From positions 17,442,001 through 17,506,000 of the forward strand of contig CM054182.1 in the NCBI GenBank assembly GCA_028829895.1: a DNA stretch of 64,000 bases, written 5' to 3'. The notes under the pieces were generated by a model, which had not been told where the DNA came from, did not search any database, and saw nothing but the letters and a program-made list of their open reading frames with translations. Source of the stretch: Sinotaia quadrata. Its lineage: Eukaryota > Mollusca > Gastropoda > Architaenioglossa > Viviparidae. The stretch's first letter is position 1. Each line of letters starts with the position of its first letter. This document shows positions 47,019 through 60,300 of this stretch, in pieces. The translations under genes and the position numbers were made by a program.

Positions 47019-47211
47019 TTGAAGGCTGTCTTGAACCGTAAATGCAAGTCCTTCCCATGCAGACGTTGTTCCAGAAGATGCCCGGAGTACTACTTGCCAG
47101 CAACCCCAGCATCGGCTTTACTTCTACTACAGATTCCTTCACACCTGATGATCCAGTCTCCCGATGGCTTAGTTAATGCATCCAGTCTTATGCTTCAAGA
47201 TGACATGGCTT

Positions 47212-47565
47212 ACGTACATAATCTCATGTCTCCCATTGACTTTGTTTATACATCCGAACTCACGTCTCCCATTGACTTAGTTTATACATCCGAACTCACG
47301 TCTCCCATTGACTTAGTTTATACATCCGAACTCACGTCTCCCAGTGACTTAGTTTATACATCCGAACTCACGTCTCCCATTGACTTAGTTTATACATCCG
47401 AACTCACGTCTCCCATTGACTTAGTTTATACATCCGAACTCACGTCTCCCATTGACTTAGTTTATACATCCGATCTCACGTCTCCCACTGACTTGGTTTA
47501 TATATTCAATCTCACGTCTCCCACTGACTTCATTTATACATCTAAATTAAAGTCTCCCGCTGACT
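47212..47565. repeat. 36-bp minisatellite, open in one frame
   Basis: CTCCCATTGACTTAGTTTAT followed by ACATCCGAACTCACGT repeats about 10 times. The frame 47019-47645 encodes a 12-residue unit, TSPIDLVYTSEL. Two or three diverged units at either end keep the frame. No signal peptide, domain or splice pattern supports a gene, so I favour a non-coding array. Confidence 0.9.
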
Positions 47566-47744
47566 TTCTCAAAACACAAGAAAGCAGTGACTACTTGTAC
47601 ACAAATCTTCGGTTTATTGTTTCACGAATAAAGATGAAAAGTTAAAGCTAACATCTGCCAGGAGGATTTCATAATTGACTAAACTGAGTTTGAAAAACAC
47701 TTCTCATTCCGCTTTAAGTTCTCTGTGTAGTAGCCTCTATTCTG

Positions 47745-48110
47745 TATATAGTAGAATAAGTTTGTTAGGGATTTTGTTATAGGCTCAATTCTGTATGTAG
47801 TAGAGTGTATTGGGGGATTTTGTACTAGGTTCAATTCTGTATGTAGTAGAGTGTATTGGGGGATTTTGTACTAGGCTCAATTCTGTATGTAGTAGAGTGT
47901 ATGGGGGTTGTACTAGGTTCAATTCTGTATGTAGTAGAGTGTATTGGGGGATTGTACTCGGCTCAATTCTGCATTGTAGTACAGTGTATTGGGGGGTTGT
48001 ACTCGGCTCAATTCTGTATGTAGTACAGTGCATTTTGGAGGATTTTGTACTAGCCTCAATTCTGTATGTACTAGAGTAAGTATGTTGGGGAATTTTGTAG
48101 TAGTATCAAG
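47745..48110. repeat. 43-46 bp minisatellite, about 8 copies
   Basis: CTGTATGTAGTAGAGTGTAT and TGGGGGATTTTGTACTAGG recur at 46 bp (47791, 47837, 47883), then with shorter spacing. Confidence 0.9.
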
Positions 48111-49044
48111 TCTATTAAATCGTTGTATTTATTTGTTGCAGCAGACTCCATTCAGACTCCATTCAGACTCCAACAACGAGTTCGTGCTAAACAGTTCTAA
48201 ACAACAAATGTCAGACGATTCAAAAAGAATTGCACAAAGTTATGACGAGTTCATCACTTATCAATGGTATAGCCATGAACCAGCTCACACAAGCGTACAG
48301 GCATACGCACAGACACACACACATGATCACGCACACAAGCACATAAATAATGGTCACACGCCCAAGCACACACAGTCAAGACATGATTAATGAGTGCCGG
48401 GGCATGACTGGAGCATGAGCAAAACTTGAAGGAGGGGGGGGGGGAAAGCATGCCACGACGGAGATATAATTATGCGGAGACGAATGACGAACTGTTTGCA
48501 TTCTAGATTACATAGACAACCGTCAAATACAAGAAGGATTGACTCTAATGACAGGTAAGTAGTCAAAATGTTAGACATGGGCACTCTCTGGCACAAACAT
48601 GCAATGCGAAACCAGTAAGATACAAGTGAAGACTAGGGCATTCTGACTGACGGATGCACATATATTTACTGACTGACACTCAAAGGTACACACTGACGTG
48701 AGATAAAGGCGTATAGATACAAGTCCCTGACTGACACCTCAGGCACAATTGACGCAAGTGAAATAAAGTTAGGGCCGAATTATCCTATAATCACAGTAGG
48801 CACTGTACCTCGGGCCTATGAAGTATGATACATAAACATAATGGGTTCTATGAAAATGTTTTTTATTGTAGCCACGATTTTAAGGAATTAAGAAAAAGAT
48901 TCTAATATAAAGGAAATGTTTGAAAGTCAAAGTATCCTCGCACGCACACACAAACACAATCGTGAACAGAAAGAATAATATAGCAGGTCATTATTATTAT
49001 TTTTCTTTCTAGATAATTCTGCAAAAGTGACCTAAAAACTTTTC
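48111..49044. other. No gene seen
   Basis: Short frames and a CA-rich patch (48290-48375). Nothing is recognised. Confidence 0.4.
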
Positions 49045-49310
49045 ATACGGCACTAAATCTATACATGCATCATTAAATATATACATGCGTCACTAAATAT
49101 ATACATGCGTCACTAAATATATACATGCGTCACTAAATATATACATGCGTCATTAAATATATACCTACGTCGCTCAATAAATACATACGTCACCAAATGT
49201 ATACATGCGTCACTAAATCTATACATGCGTCACTAAATCTATACCTACGTCACTCAATAAATACATACGTCACCAAATGTATACATGCGTCACTAAATAT
49301 ATTCGTACAT
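49045..49310. repeat. 20-bp tandem repeat, about 13 copies
   Basis: ATATACATGCGTCACTAAAT and variants (ATACATACGTCACCAAATGT) repeat head to tail. A second-order 80-100 bp pattern is visible in the right half. Confidence 0.9.
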
Positions 49311-51219
49311 CATTAGCTTTACTCAGTATAGCATTAAGCGAACATCACCACGAACCAACTCGTTACCAAAAAAGGCAGTTGACTGACTGACTCACTCACA
49401 GGCACACAGCTGACTGACTGACACTCAGGCGCACAGCTGACTGAATGACACACGAGCACACAATTGACTGACACTCAGGCGCACAAATGACTGACTGATC
49501 TATTAGAATTTGGCAAAGAATAACGCATTCCTTCCAAACAATTTCTTCCAAGTTTATTCTCAAGAAGATGCGGGAGATGGGGATGCACTTATGTGCGTGC
49601 CAATTTAAAATTAGAACCGCCGGTGTTTTATTTTACTTTGATGTGACCCAAACAGTTTACGTCGTGGCCTACAGGCATCGTCCTGCAAACGTCGGCCTTT
49701 GGAGCCGACGATAATTCAAAACAACATTATTAACATTTGTCGCCTGTAGTCAGTCGATAAGTTCGAGGCCCATCATCTACTTTTGCTCGTGTACTAAGTA
49801 ATGCTACAGTTCCAGTGACCTTCACCTGACAGTTATTAAAATAGCACTTCCTCTGTTTAGGGACACAGAAATAAAATTAAAATATATTAATCACTCTTTT
49901 AGCAGACTGAGTATGGAAGAAAACCATTGTAGATAAACTTTCTCTTGCGAAACATTCCTCCCTAACCCTATCCCTCCTCCCCCCCCCCCACACCACCAAC
50001 CTGTTCAGTCAGTTCAAAGGACCTTGTACATATTTAATCAACTCATACAGCATACTTTATACTATTGATCATAAAATGACTGTTGTTTGAAATTGAGGTG
50101 ATGTCAGGATTGATCAAATCTTTAAAATATTCATATCTCTTTATTTATCAATAACATTCCTTGATTTCAATATGTGTCTGCATTTGTATTTTTATGTTCA
50201 TTAATGATTATTTTTCTAGTAGACGATCCTTCAGTTTGTCTGTTCTCTGGTTCTTGTTGCTGGAACATATCACCATGAAGTGGTGTTTCCAGCAGACATT
50301 TGCGTGTGGTTGCCTGGCACTTTATTCATGCCAGTGTTCCTGTTAAGACTGGGTCACTTGTACTTTCTCCTTCCATACTGTTTAGAGTTCTTTTTGGAAT
50401 ATTCTACCTGTTACTTTTAATCATTATTCTCACTCTTTCTCTCTCTCTCTCTCTGTCTATCTATCCCTCTCACTCACACCCACCCACACACTTACACACA
50501 CACGTTGCCTGCATATATTTTTATTCTCTTGTTCTCATATTTTCCTCCCTGTTTCAGTTTCCCTTCATCGTTCTCTCTATCTTCTCTTTTTTCTCTAGCT
50601 CTGTTTCTCTACCTCTGTTCGCCACGTTGAAAGTTCTGTACAGCTCTGTCTCTCTTTCTATTTATCTATCTGTCTGTATATCTGTGTTTCTCTATCTCTC
50701 TGTTCGCCAATTTGAAGGTACTGTCTAGCTAGCTAGCTATCTCTGCTTCTCTCTCTCTGTTCGCCAATTTGAAGGTACTGTCTAGCTAGCTAGCTATCTC
50801 TTCTTCTCTCTCTATCTGTTTGCCTTTGAAGTCTTAATGTGGATGATATCGCCCCCTGAAATGGTTGTTGTGTCTTCGTCAATGTTGTCTTGCTTCTGGC
50901 CGTAAATTACTTTTCATGCCAAGCCGAAGTTATGTGAACTGGTTTCATCTCGTAGTTTGGTTTTATCTCGACGAATACCAAGTTATTTTATTTCGTATTT
51001 TTCAATGACTTTGATTGTGATGGTTTAGTGCAAAGATCGCTAATGCAGAATTTTGATGTTGTGAGATGTAATCTCTCCAGCTATTGTCTTTTATTTTATT
51101 TTGCAGAATCAGCAGTTGGTATCCTATTAGACCTTCACGACTTTACCTTTAAAAACATTATATCATGCTCTCATATAATCACAGCAAACTAAAACAGCAT
51201 CAGTTAACTTCATTAAAAA
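49311..51219. other. No gene; simple and low-order repeats
   Basis: 49380-49500 has GACTGACTGACACTCAGGCG-like repeats. 50430-50480 is CT-rich. 50570-50830 is pyrimidine-rich and includes a 60-bp unit with GCCAATTTGAAGGTACTGTC in two full copies. No coding domain is seen. Confidence 0.5.
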
Positions 51220-51340
51220 TCTATATATAATAACAATGTTATGGTTGTGGGTTTGTACGGTCTTGAGTAGAAACCTACTGGACAGATTTTGATCGGACTT
51301 TTTCTGTTGTATACGTTATTGCACTAGAAATCAAGATAAA
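51220..51340 (+). mobile_element. Possible Helitron-type 5' end
   Basis: TCTATATATAATAAC is followed about 20 bp later by GTGGGTTTGTACGG and then by CTACTGGACAGATTTTGATC. From general knowledge, this order resembles 5' ends of animal Helitron/Helentron elements. No Rep-helicase frame or CTRR end was found. Confidence 0.3.
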
Positions 51341-51374
51341 CTATATAACATCACACTATCCCATAAGGAAGCTC

Positions 51375-51485
51375 GCCAGTAACCCTAAAACTACGAACAT
51401 TTTCCATTAAAAGTAAAGGTCATGCAATCAGGCTTCTCACCAGCAGCCCTAAAACTATCAAAATTTTCCATTACAAGTAAAGTAT
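51375..51485. repeat. Two-copy repeat, about 60 bp
   Basis: CCCTAAAACTA(C/T) followed by ATTTTCCATTA(A/C)AAGTAAAG occurs twice. Confidence 0.7.
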
Positions 51486-52149
51486 ATGTGGTCAACCTTG
51501 GCTAATACACGTGTTTGACCTTCATGCACAGCATGCAATTCGTGTTTCACTCAGATTACGTTTCTCATTCTGGATATTAGATTTTAGGCTGTAGTAAATA
51601 TTTGTACTTGGGATTTTGTGGGTTGCATTATGCTGTGTGGTTAGCTCTTATTTTCATGTGATTGGTCTGACAGGAACACTCAACAGCTACCAGTTGACCT
51701 TATCACAGGAAGAGGTAAGCAGGTACACATGGTGTTTGCTGACCACATTGGTATAGCCCCTTTCCATTGCCTCTGTGAGTGTTATATTAGCAGGCAGATA
51801 TTGTCTTCTTGGAAAGCTATGATTAGTGGCATCAAGAGATGTTCCTTTGTTTCAATAGCTGAGTACATTGGCATGTTAACAATGTCAGTTCTAAATGTGT
51901 AATGCTGTGTTTAAATACATGTGTTTAGTTTTAGGTAGTTATTAACTAAAGTTGACGTTTTCTCATTTACATAGGAAATAGTTTATAGTTTGTATTTATG
52001 TACTTTTATATGCTAGTTTATATTATTTTCTTTGTGTATTTATACTCGTTCATGTGAGAATGGCTTTTACAAAGCAGGCCAATATAAGTCACTTTTGCCA
52101 CACTTATTAACTAGGTTATGCAGTGACCCTGCATTTTTGCAAAAACTAT

Positions 52150-54180
52150 AAAAAAAATGTCTATAATAACTTAGGAAAACCTAAAAAGGATCGCAGCTCT
52201 TTAACAGTTCTAGGACAGTTACTAACTGTTCAGTTTTTTCTTTTTGGCAACCCTAAAACCAAGAATTGGACAAAGATTCACCACATTTGGGATTCATCCC
52301 ATCGAAATGCATTTGACACCTTAAAGACAGCTCCAATCAGCAACCAGGTTCTTGGATTTGCAGACTTTGCTCATCCATTCATTGTGAAGACAGATGCAAG
52401 CCATTAAGGTTTAGTGTCATTTTGTCACAGGAACAGCCAGATGGGCTAGACAACGACTGCATCCTAATGAACAGAAAAGGGCAAATTACAGTAGCATGAA
52501 CTGGAGATGCTGGCTTTGAAATGGGCTGTAACAGACAAACCACCTCTACTTGATAGGAGGACAGTTTACTGTGCTAACAGATAATAACCCATTGACACAC
52601 TTTAGAACAGCTAAGCTGTGTGCCACTGAACAACGCTGGGCTGTCCAACTGTCCCAGCTTGGTTTTGAAATTAAATATTGCCTAGGGAAGCAAAATCCAG
52701 AAGATGCTTTGTCACGATTTCCAGAGCCCAGTTTAGGAAAGATGGTGGACAATGTAACTGTTATCCCCACATGCATCACTTGTATCCAGGAGGCATAGTG
52801 TCACAACATATCAGATGACAATATGACAGCCCCCCCCCCCCACACACACACACCAATATCCACAACAGCATGACCATGGCTTCACAGTAAAGACCTACAT
52901 TCAGGGTACTCGACAGAACCTCTGGCAAGCATGAAGCAAGAGGAATGCCATCATAGGAATGCTCCTCAAAACGTGGCCCTAACGTCCGGCCCCTAAGGGA
53001 TTTGCAGTCAAATGTGCAAAAGCTGATCCACAATTTTGATAGGCTAGTGGTGGAGAAGGGAGTGCTACACAGGAAATTACAGGACTACAGCAGGGTCCTT
53101 CATGCCAACTGATCCTTCCAGCAATCTTCAAGCCTGAAATGTTGGCTGCACTTCACGCTATGATGGATCAGCATGGAGTTGACAGAACCACCAAATTACT
53201 GCAGCAACGAATGTATTGGCCAGGAATGCACAAAGATGTCAAGCAATATGTTACCATTGCCACTTGCTCGAGGGGTGTAATAGGTTGGGGCTACCTAACA
53301 CCAAAACACCCATGGGACACCTATTTACACTGCGACCATTGGAGACTCTGGCAATTGATTTTACAATCGTAGAACCAGCATCTGATGACCGTAAAAATGT
53401 GTTGGTGATGAGAGAAGTATTCACCAAATTTACCCAAGTCATCCCAACAAAAGATCAGCATACAGAGAGAGAGTTGCAAAAATTCTCGCTCATGAATGGT
53501 TCATCAGGTTTGGAGTGCAAAGGCGGATACACTCTGACCAGGGCTGCAATTTTATGGGATCAAGAAAACTCATATAACCCTCTACCACCCTCAGGGAAAT
53601 GCACGATGTGAGCATTTTAACCATACCATGCATGATTTGCTACGAAATTTGCCCCCCACCCCCCACCCCCAAAAAAAAGTAATAATAAAAGAAAAGAACA
53701 GAACAGATGGCCAGAACACCTCCCAGAATTACTACATGCATATAACTACACCCCTCGTGAGAGTACTGGTTTCTCATCACATTTCCTTTAATATGGACAA
53801 GACCACACCTCCCTGTTGATATGCAGTTATGTGTGCCTTCTACTGAGGCAGACGGACCTGTGGAATGGCTTCGAATTCACCAGAAATTACTCCTGGATAC
53901 ACAACGCCAGGCACACAAGTTATTAGAGGAGATTGCCAAAAGACGAGGGACTAGACATGATAATGGTCGATCCATGTCAGCACCTCTACATATTGGTGAA
54001 TTTGTGTATATAAGAGACCATACAAATAGAGGCAGAAACAAAATTCAGGACATCTGGAGCCTATGTAATCATTGACTCACCCTATGGATCCAGTATATAT
54101 ACAGTGAAATCAGTCACCGAAGGTATAGTGAAAACTTTAAACAGGGCAGATTTACTACCTGCTTATCCTTTGGACAGGTA
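52150..54180 (+). pseudogene. Broken Ty3/Gypsy pol relic (RT end, RNase H, integrase)
   Basis: Gypsy-like protein pieces lie in order across several frames. RT connection/RNase H start includes FADFAHPFIVKTDAS, with a stop at 52405-52407; the match continues in another frame as ILSQEQPDG. RNase H end is in 52550-52798 (LTDNNPLTHF and DALSR). The integrase zinc site and MYWPGMHKDVKQY are near 53139-53290, with a frameshift through the CxxC region. The integrase core has catalytic-type residues in LAIDF (about 53357), HSDQG (about 53536) and CEHFN (about 53609), spread over different frames. A C-terminal integrase tail runs to about 54180. Multiple stops and frameshifts make it dead. Its order, RNase H before integrase, is the usual Gypsy one. 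Gag, protease and most of RT are missing or unrecognisable. Confidence 0.9.
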
Positions 54181-54359
54181 GTAGTAACAGGCAGATGGTG
54201 GGCAACCAAAAAAATTGATGAACAGAGCCAGCCAATTAGGCCATGGCCAGTACTGAAGACTATACATATATACCAGCTGAAATTGGGACTGCACTCATAG
54301 AATACGCTAGGGTACACGTGGCCCCACCGCTCTCACCTTTACCAGAGACGCCACATTAA

Positions 54360-54600
54360 TGGCGACAACATCAGCACTAAACAACAACAGAACGCCAGGC
54401 AACAACAACAGCAACAACAGAACAGGGTCCATAAAAAATAAAAGATGGCGCCCTCTTCAGTATATCAGAAAACTATAGCAACAGCGTCAGCAACAGTAAC
54501 TACAACAACATCGGCATCAACAACTATGCCAAAGGAACCATCACCGACAACAGCAACAAGAATGGTGGCACAGGGAGCAGTAGCATATGCAGTGGGGATA
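54360..54600. repeat. CAACAA/CAGCAA-rich low-complexity tract
   Basis: Many CAACAACAG triplets, probably the 3' non-coding part of the relic or an independent simple repeat. Confidence 0.6.
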
Positions 54601-55186
54601 TTTTAATCACCCCATTGCAAATTGCTCGATCATCTCTACTGGCCGCCAACGCCCGTCTTCACGTATCCCAACGGACACAGGGGACAGACGCGACACCGCA
54701 CCAACAACAATGACGACAATACCACCATTGAGGAGAACAGAGGGTTGAACATCCCGGGCGCACACGCACACTAGGTATAGATTTGGTATGATACTAGTCT
54801 GGACTCTGTAAGACACCTCCTCCCACTCAAACATCGAGAACGACAGCAAAAACATCCACCACAACTTTAGCCCACGGATTACTGGACTAAAGTCCACCTT
54901 TGCCGACCAGACGTGTTTTGCAACGGACGAGCGAACAACAGCACTACACACAGAATCTTCACCAACTTCCATTAGCCACCGACAGTCCCAAGATACAAGA
55001 ATTAAAAGCTACAGGAACAAGAAACAACTTCAACGCCACAGACACAAGACACAAGAAACAGAGGATACATAATTCAACAGGAACACACAACTCACCGACA
55101 AAAACAACAAAAATTTCAACAAGAGACGCCAAACACAATTCCAACACCAATTCCAACACCACCGCCAGCCCTCCCCGAATACTTGT

Positions 55187-55262
55187 GAGGGGGAGCTGGT
55201 CCCACTGGAGCACTACAGATCAGAACGTCTTAAGATGAAATGATCCACGAAAGCTCCAGTGG
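55187..55262. other. Polypurine tract-like GAGGGGGAG and 10-bp inverted repeat
   Basis: GAGGGGGAG at 55187-55195 looks like a retrotransposon polypurine tract. It is followed by CCACTGGAGC (55202-55211) and its reverse complement (55253-55262). It may mark the 3' end of the adjacent relic. No matching 5' LTR was found. Confidence 0.3.
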
Positions 55263-57277
55263 TGATGCTAAATTGTTATCGAAACCACCACCACCACCGT
55301 GTGGGTGTGTTTGAATGTGTCTGGAAGAGCAGTGCTCTACAATACATGAGCCGAATAGAGAAATGAAAAAGAAGTGTTTTCATATTGTAAAGCGCTTGTT
55401 ATTTTATTTTTAAAACTCAAACTAGAACGCTTTCAAATATCTTCGGTATAAGGGGCATAACTCCTCTCGCTCTTTAGGAGGTCAGGCTTTCACTCCCTTT
55501 GCATGCTGAATCGGTTGTAAAATGTTTTTACACTTTAAAAACTTAATTACATATAAATCTAATTAATTCAAAATATCAGTCTCTCATTTAAGTATATTTT
55601 CATAACAAATTCAATACAGAATTATGCAATTTTAATTTATGTAGTCTTTCAAATTATTATATTAAAAACAAACTGAGGTCATCAGTGATCTCGGATTCTC
55701 GATTGGTGCAGCGGCAAAAATAAGTCCAGAACGAATCTACAGCACTACTTATTTAATTAAGTGAATAATTATTATCTTTTTTTTTCATTTCTTTAACTGT
55801 CGATATTATTAAACCTTTTCAGATTAGTTAGTTTTTAAATTTGTTCAAATATATTTAGCAACCATCTTTTCATATTATTACAATATGAAACGGACAGTTA
55901 TATTTATTGTTGGACATTACGAAGAGTGTTTTCCCCTTTGTCATGCTGAGCGACACCTTCCTCTGCATCGATTACCACGTCACTCGTGTGAATATTATGA
56001 ATTTGCAGATACATCATTTTTGTTATAATATGTAATAACATTTTAAAATAGCGTGTTTAACAATTATGACATTATTTCATCAAAATGATAGGTTTTAGAA
56101 GTATATCGCCTTCAAAACATGCTCGTTTGGTTGTGTGACATCTGGTCTGCTTTCTCAACGAAGCCATTACTTTTAGTTTTGGTGTGCAGTCTAGAAGCGA
56201 CTACATTGAAAAGAAAACCAACACATTTCTTTTTCCTGTTTCATGTTCAGGGTTCGTGCATTGTTTATTAGATATTCATCTTTGATTCACAAAACCATAC
56301 GGAACATTACGAGGAATTTCAGAAAGCTTTCAACCTGTTGACAATGACCAACACTTAGGCTAAACCTTAAACATTTTCTGTCAACAAACGTCCTTTGTGA
56401 AAAAAAATCGGTTTGTATATTGTTCTTATAATGTTATTACGTAATCGTGTTCTCTAAATTGTGTATATCTTACTTAACCAGCTGAACATTTCAAGGTTTA
56501 AGCTTTTGTATGGGTGTTCATTGTGTTTTATACTTTAAAAATAAAATTATACTTTAGAAGTAATTGCATGAAATGATTTCTATTTCTTAATACACATAAG
56601 GTCACAACTAAATTAGTTTCAATATCGGAGATATCCTATCAAGAATCAGTGTTAAAACAAAATGTTTCACTTTGGCTGTGTGTTCTGTTAAGATTTGTCT
56701 AAATAGTTCTAATAGGCTAATATAATAATAAAGTAATAATGAATACTAGAATAGTAAATCACTTCTAAGCAAGTACCTAAAATATGATTGTTATACAGTT
56801 ATTAGTAATACTAATAGATGTCAGTCATATACTTGTAATAGAAATCAGCTGTAGAATCTAAACTCATTTTAAGTCATTTTTAAATAACATAATTTGATAT
56901 GTTTAGGGTTTAGTAAAATAGTAATTAAACTTTTTAATTTTGCAAAATGTCGTAATAGTTAATAATAATATATAGGCCTATCATTTCATTCAACACTGCA
57001 AAGGGAGTTAAATCAGACACAGTTTCATTTTTATGAATTGTTTTCTTCTGATTGAAAATGAAATCATGATATTATCAGGTGTTAGACTTAAAACTTGGAT
57101 TTTAAAGGTTAGAAGAATGAAATGAGTAGTACCTTCATTTGCTAATTGCATTCAGCATTTGTAATTGAATTTAATTTGAATTAATTGCTGCTATACTGTT
57201 AATTTGTATTACTTTAATGAGTATTAACTATTATTTATTTATATAAAATAGTGTCTACATTTTCTTTTTAAATGCAG
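55263..57277. other. Upstream region of GBF1
   Basis: A/T-rich, with no coding frame. The first coding exon begins at a splice acceptor (57276-57277), so a non-coding first exon and promoter should lie here or further left. I cannot place them. Confidence 0.4.
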
Positions 57278-57396
57278 TGTAACGAACCGTATTCACAATG
57301 ACTCTACAAAATGGAATCTACATCATCCAAGGTGAAATCTCTTTGATCATTACTGCTATGAGGAGAACCTCTCGTTATGGATCCCATGGACGACAT
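57278..57396 (+). CDS. GBF1: GBF1 exon with start codon (coding 57298-57396)
   Basis: Acceptor AAATGCAG at its left and donor GTAAGT at its right. Twenty bases of 5' UTR, then residues 1-33. It ends in phase 0. The presence of an acceptor shows that an upstream non-coding exon exists. Confidence 0.9.
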
Positions 57397-60300
57397 GTAA
57401 GTTATCTTTCAATTATTGAGATTGTTTGAAAGACTGAACATTTGTATGAGAAATATGAAATTTAAAATAAGAGCAATTGATTAAATGAATATTTATTTTG
57501 AAATGGTCTTAACATTACTTAACTTTTAAATGTAAGTATAACTCAGTGAATGCTTGAGTAATTCTTTGATACTTGATAATATCCTTGGCTGTTTATATTC
57601 ATTGACACAAAACTGAATACAAGTAATTTTTTTACTTTATAATTTTACCATTTTCTTCTATAAAATCTTGTTAAATTTGTAAACCTGGATGTCTTACTTT
57701 GTGTGTAGGTGATTTTAAACAAATTATTTATTTATAATAATAATGCTGTATCATTTAAAAGTTGAGAAAAAAGTAAATTCATTTAAGTAAGACTTATTTA
57801 ATCTCTGTTTTATCATTAACATTGTATGAGTTTTGGACAGTAAGGTCACGGACTGAAAAGAAAAATAACATAACTGTCAATCACAAGAACATATGACTGA
57901 GACTGAACATTAACAATAACACATATATAAATTAAATGTAATAATTTCTTTATGGTGTTTTCCTTTCAGCTTGATGATGATGGTGATCAGCTATTGACTA
58001 GCTTTTCTCAGTTAAAGGATGTGCTCAACAACATTGCAGGTTTGCTGTATCATAATTCGCCCACTTCTTTATTTTAATTTTAAAACCATCTGCCCATGAA
58101 TATTTATAGTGCTCATTTCCCATTTCATTGTGTAAAACCAAATGAAGAGGTATTCAGGTCACATTGCATGATTTGGGAATGATACCACTAATTAGATACT
58201 AACCAATATGATTCCTGCCTGTTTTAACACTATTTGATAGGTGCCAAAACTATCTATGTTACTATAATTTAATTAACTTCAACATTAATGATTATGATTT
58301 TGTTTTGATTTTTATCAAAATGGATGTTTCTTGAAATAAGATAAATGCACCTTCTTCATCTATAGTATAACACCATCTTTACTTTCGTGGTCTGTTATTC
58401 TTTGGTTAATACCTTCATCTACAACACCATCTTTACTTTCAAGGTCTGTTTTTCTTTAGTTAACGTCTTCATCTAAATCACCATCTTTACTTTCAAGGTC
58501 TGTTTTTCTTTACTACTTTAGTTAACATCTTCATCTACATTGCCATCTTTACTTTCATGGTGTGTTTTTCTTTAGTTAACATCTTCAACTACAATGCCAT
58601 CTTTACTTTCAAGGTCTGTTTTTCTTTAGTTAACATCCTCATCTACAACGCCATCTTTACTTTCATGATCGATTTTTCTTTAGTTAGTGTCTGCTGCACA
58701 TCACATTATATTCTGTCTTCATCTCCACATGTGCACCTTGTATGTTAAATGTTTACATATACACTTGAATGCATGTGTGTGTAGTATTCTAATGACTGTA
58801 CAGTAATAAACATACAATAAAATTAGTATATCATGTATCGTGTATCATTGTATGCTTATCCAGTATTGGAAGGTGCTCACCATTATAATTATTTTTTTAT
58901 TACAGAGCACATTGCTATGAATTTCAAGTTTGTTTTTGTATTTAGTTTCTGTTATTTAAACATAAAAGTTACTTTTTTCTTTAGAACTCGATGAGGTGGA
59001 AGCCAATGTATTCCTGGGTCCATTCTTGGACGTCATCCGCTCAGAAGATACAACTGGACCTATAACTGGCCTGGCTCTGACTTCTGTCAACAAGTTCCTG
59101 TCATACAATCTGATAGGTCATTAGTTTTAATATTTTCATATTTTGATTTTGTGATTTTTCTTAAATGTGTGAAATACAAGGGTGATTGTTGTGTAATTAT
59201 TCTATATGATAATCTTATGAGATTGGAGGACATAAAAAGACTCATCATTGACTGAATGTGCATGAGTCCATGCATCTTCCATACTATTATACTGTTTATA
59301 ATTTCATGAGTATTTTTTCCCCATCTGAATAAAGATTTTCAATTACACATTATAAATTCTAATATTTTCAAAACAGTTTAATCTGTACCTTAATTTCCCC
59401 AACCCTACCCCTACCCCTACCCAAAAAAATCTGTTATAAAAAAGAAAAATATTTTCAATTAATATTATGTTTCTGAATATTTTCAAATTTTTTTTTTCAT
59501 GTAAAGAAACATGAACTTGGGTGTTTGTTTATTAAAAAAAAAAATTACATAAACAAGTACATACATATACTTAGGAAGAAGAATAAAATTGTAGTATTAA
59601 TTTCTGATTTTATAAAGTAGTAGAGCAGTTTGGATGATGAAAGATAATGCATCAGTATAGTTTTAATGTAAGCAAGTTGGATGATACAGATATAATATAC
59701 CAATATAGACAAAGGTTTTAATGTAAGCAGGTTGGCTGATACAGATATAATATACCAATATAGACAAAGGTTTTAATGTAAGCAGGTTGGCTGATACAGA
59801 TATAATATACCAATATAGACAAAGGTTTTAATGTAAGCAGGTTGGCTGATACAGATATACCAATATAGACAAAGGTTTTAATGTAAGCAGGTTGGCTGAT
59901 ACAGATATAATATACCAATATAGACAAAGGTTTTAATGTAAGCAGGTTGACTTCCTGATTTTGAAAGCTAGAACTTTGATTCTACTACATAATTAAAGAG
60001 AAATGAATGATGAATATATACAATAATAAGCATTAATACCTATTTGCATAAAATAACTGAAATAAAAAATGTGCTCACAATGTGAGTAGTTCAGAAAGGT
60101 TGGGGAAAACAGTTTTAATTTAAAAGAATAATATATATATATATATATATATAACTTTGCATGAAAATTAATTATGGCAATTACTGCTTTAGATCCAGGC
60201 TGTGAGACAGCAGGACCGGCGATAGAAAATATTGCTGATGCTGTTACTCATGCACGCTTCGTTGGTACTGATCCATCTTCTGATGAAGTCATTCTAATGA

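Noticed and set aside
54607..55238. 121-aa minus and 112-aa plus frames
   Set aside because: No domain; they overlap on opposite strands in a low-complexity CAA/ACA-rich stretch after the pol relic.
59401..59422. CCCTACCCCTACCC run, telomere-like
   Set aside because: Very short, not the animal TTAGGG/CCCTAA unit, and it lies within a GBF1 intron.
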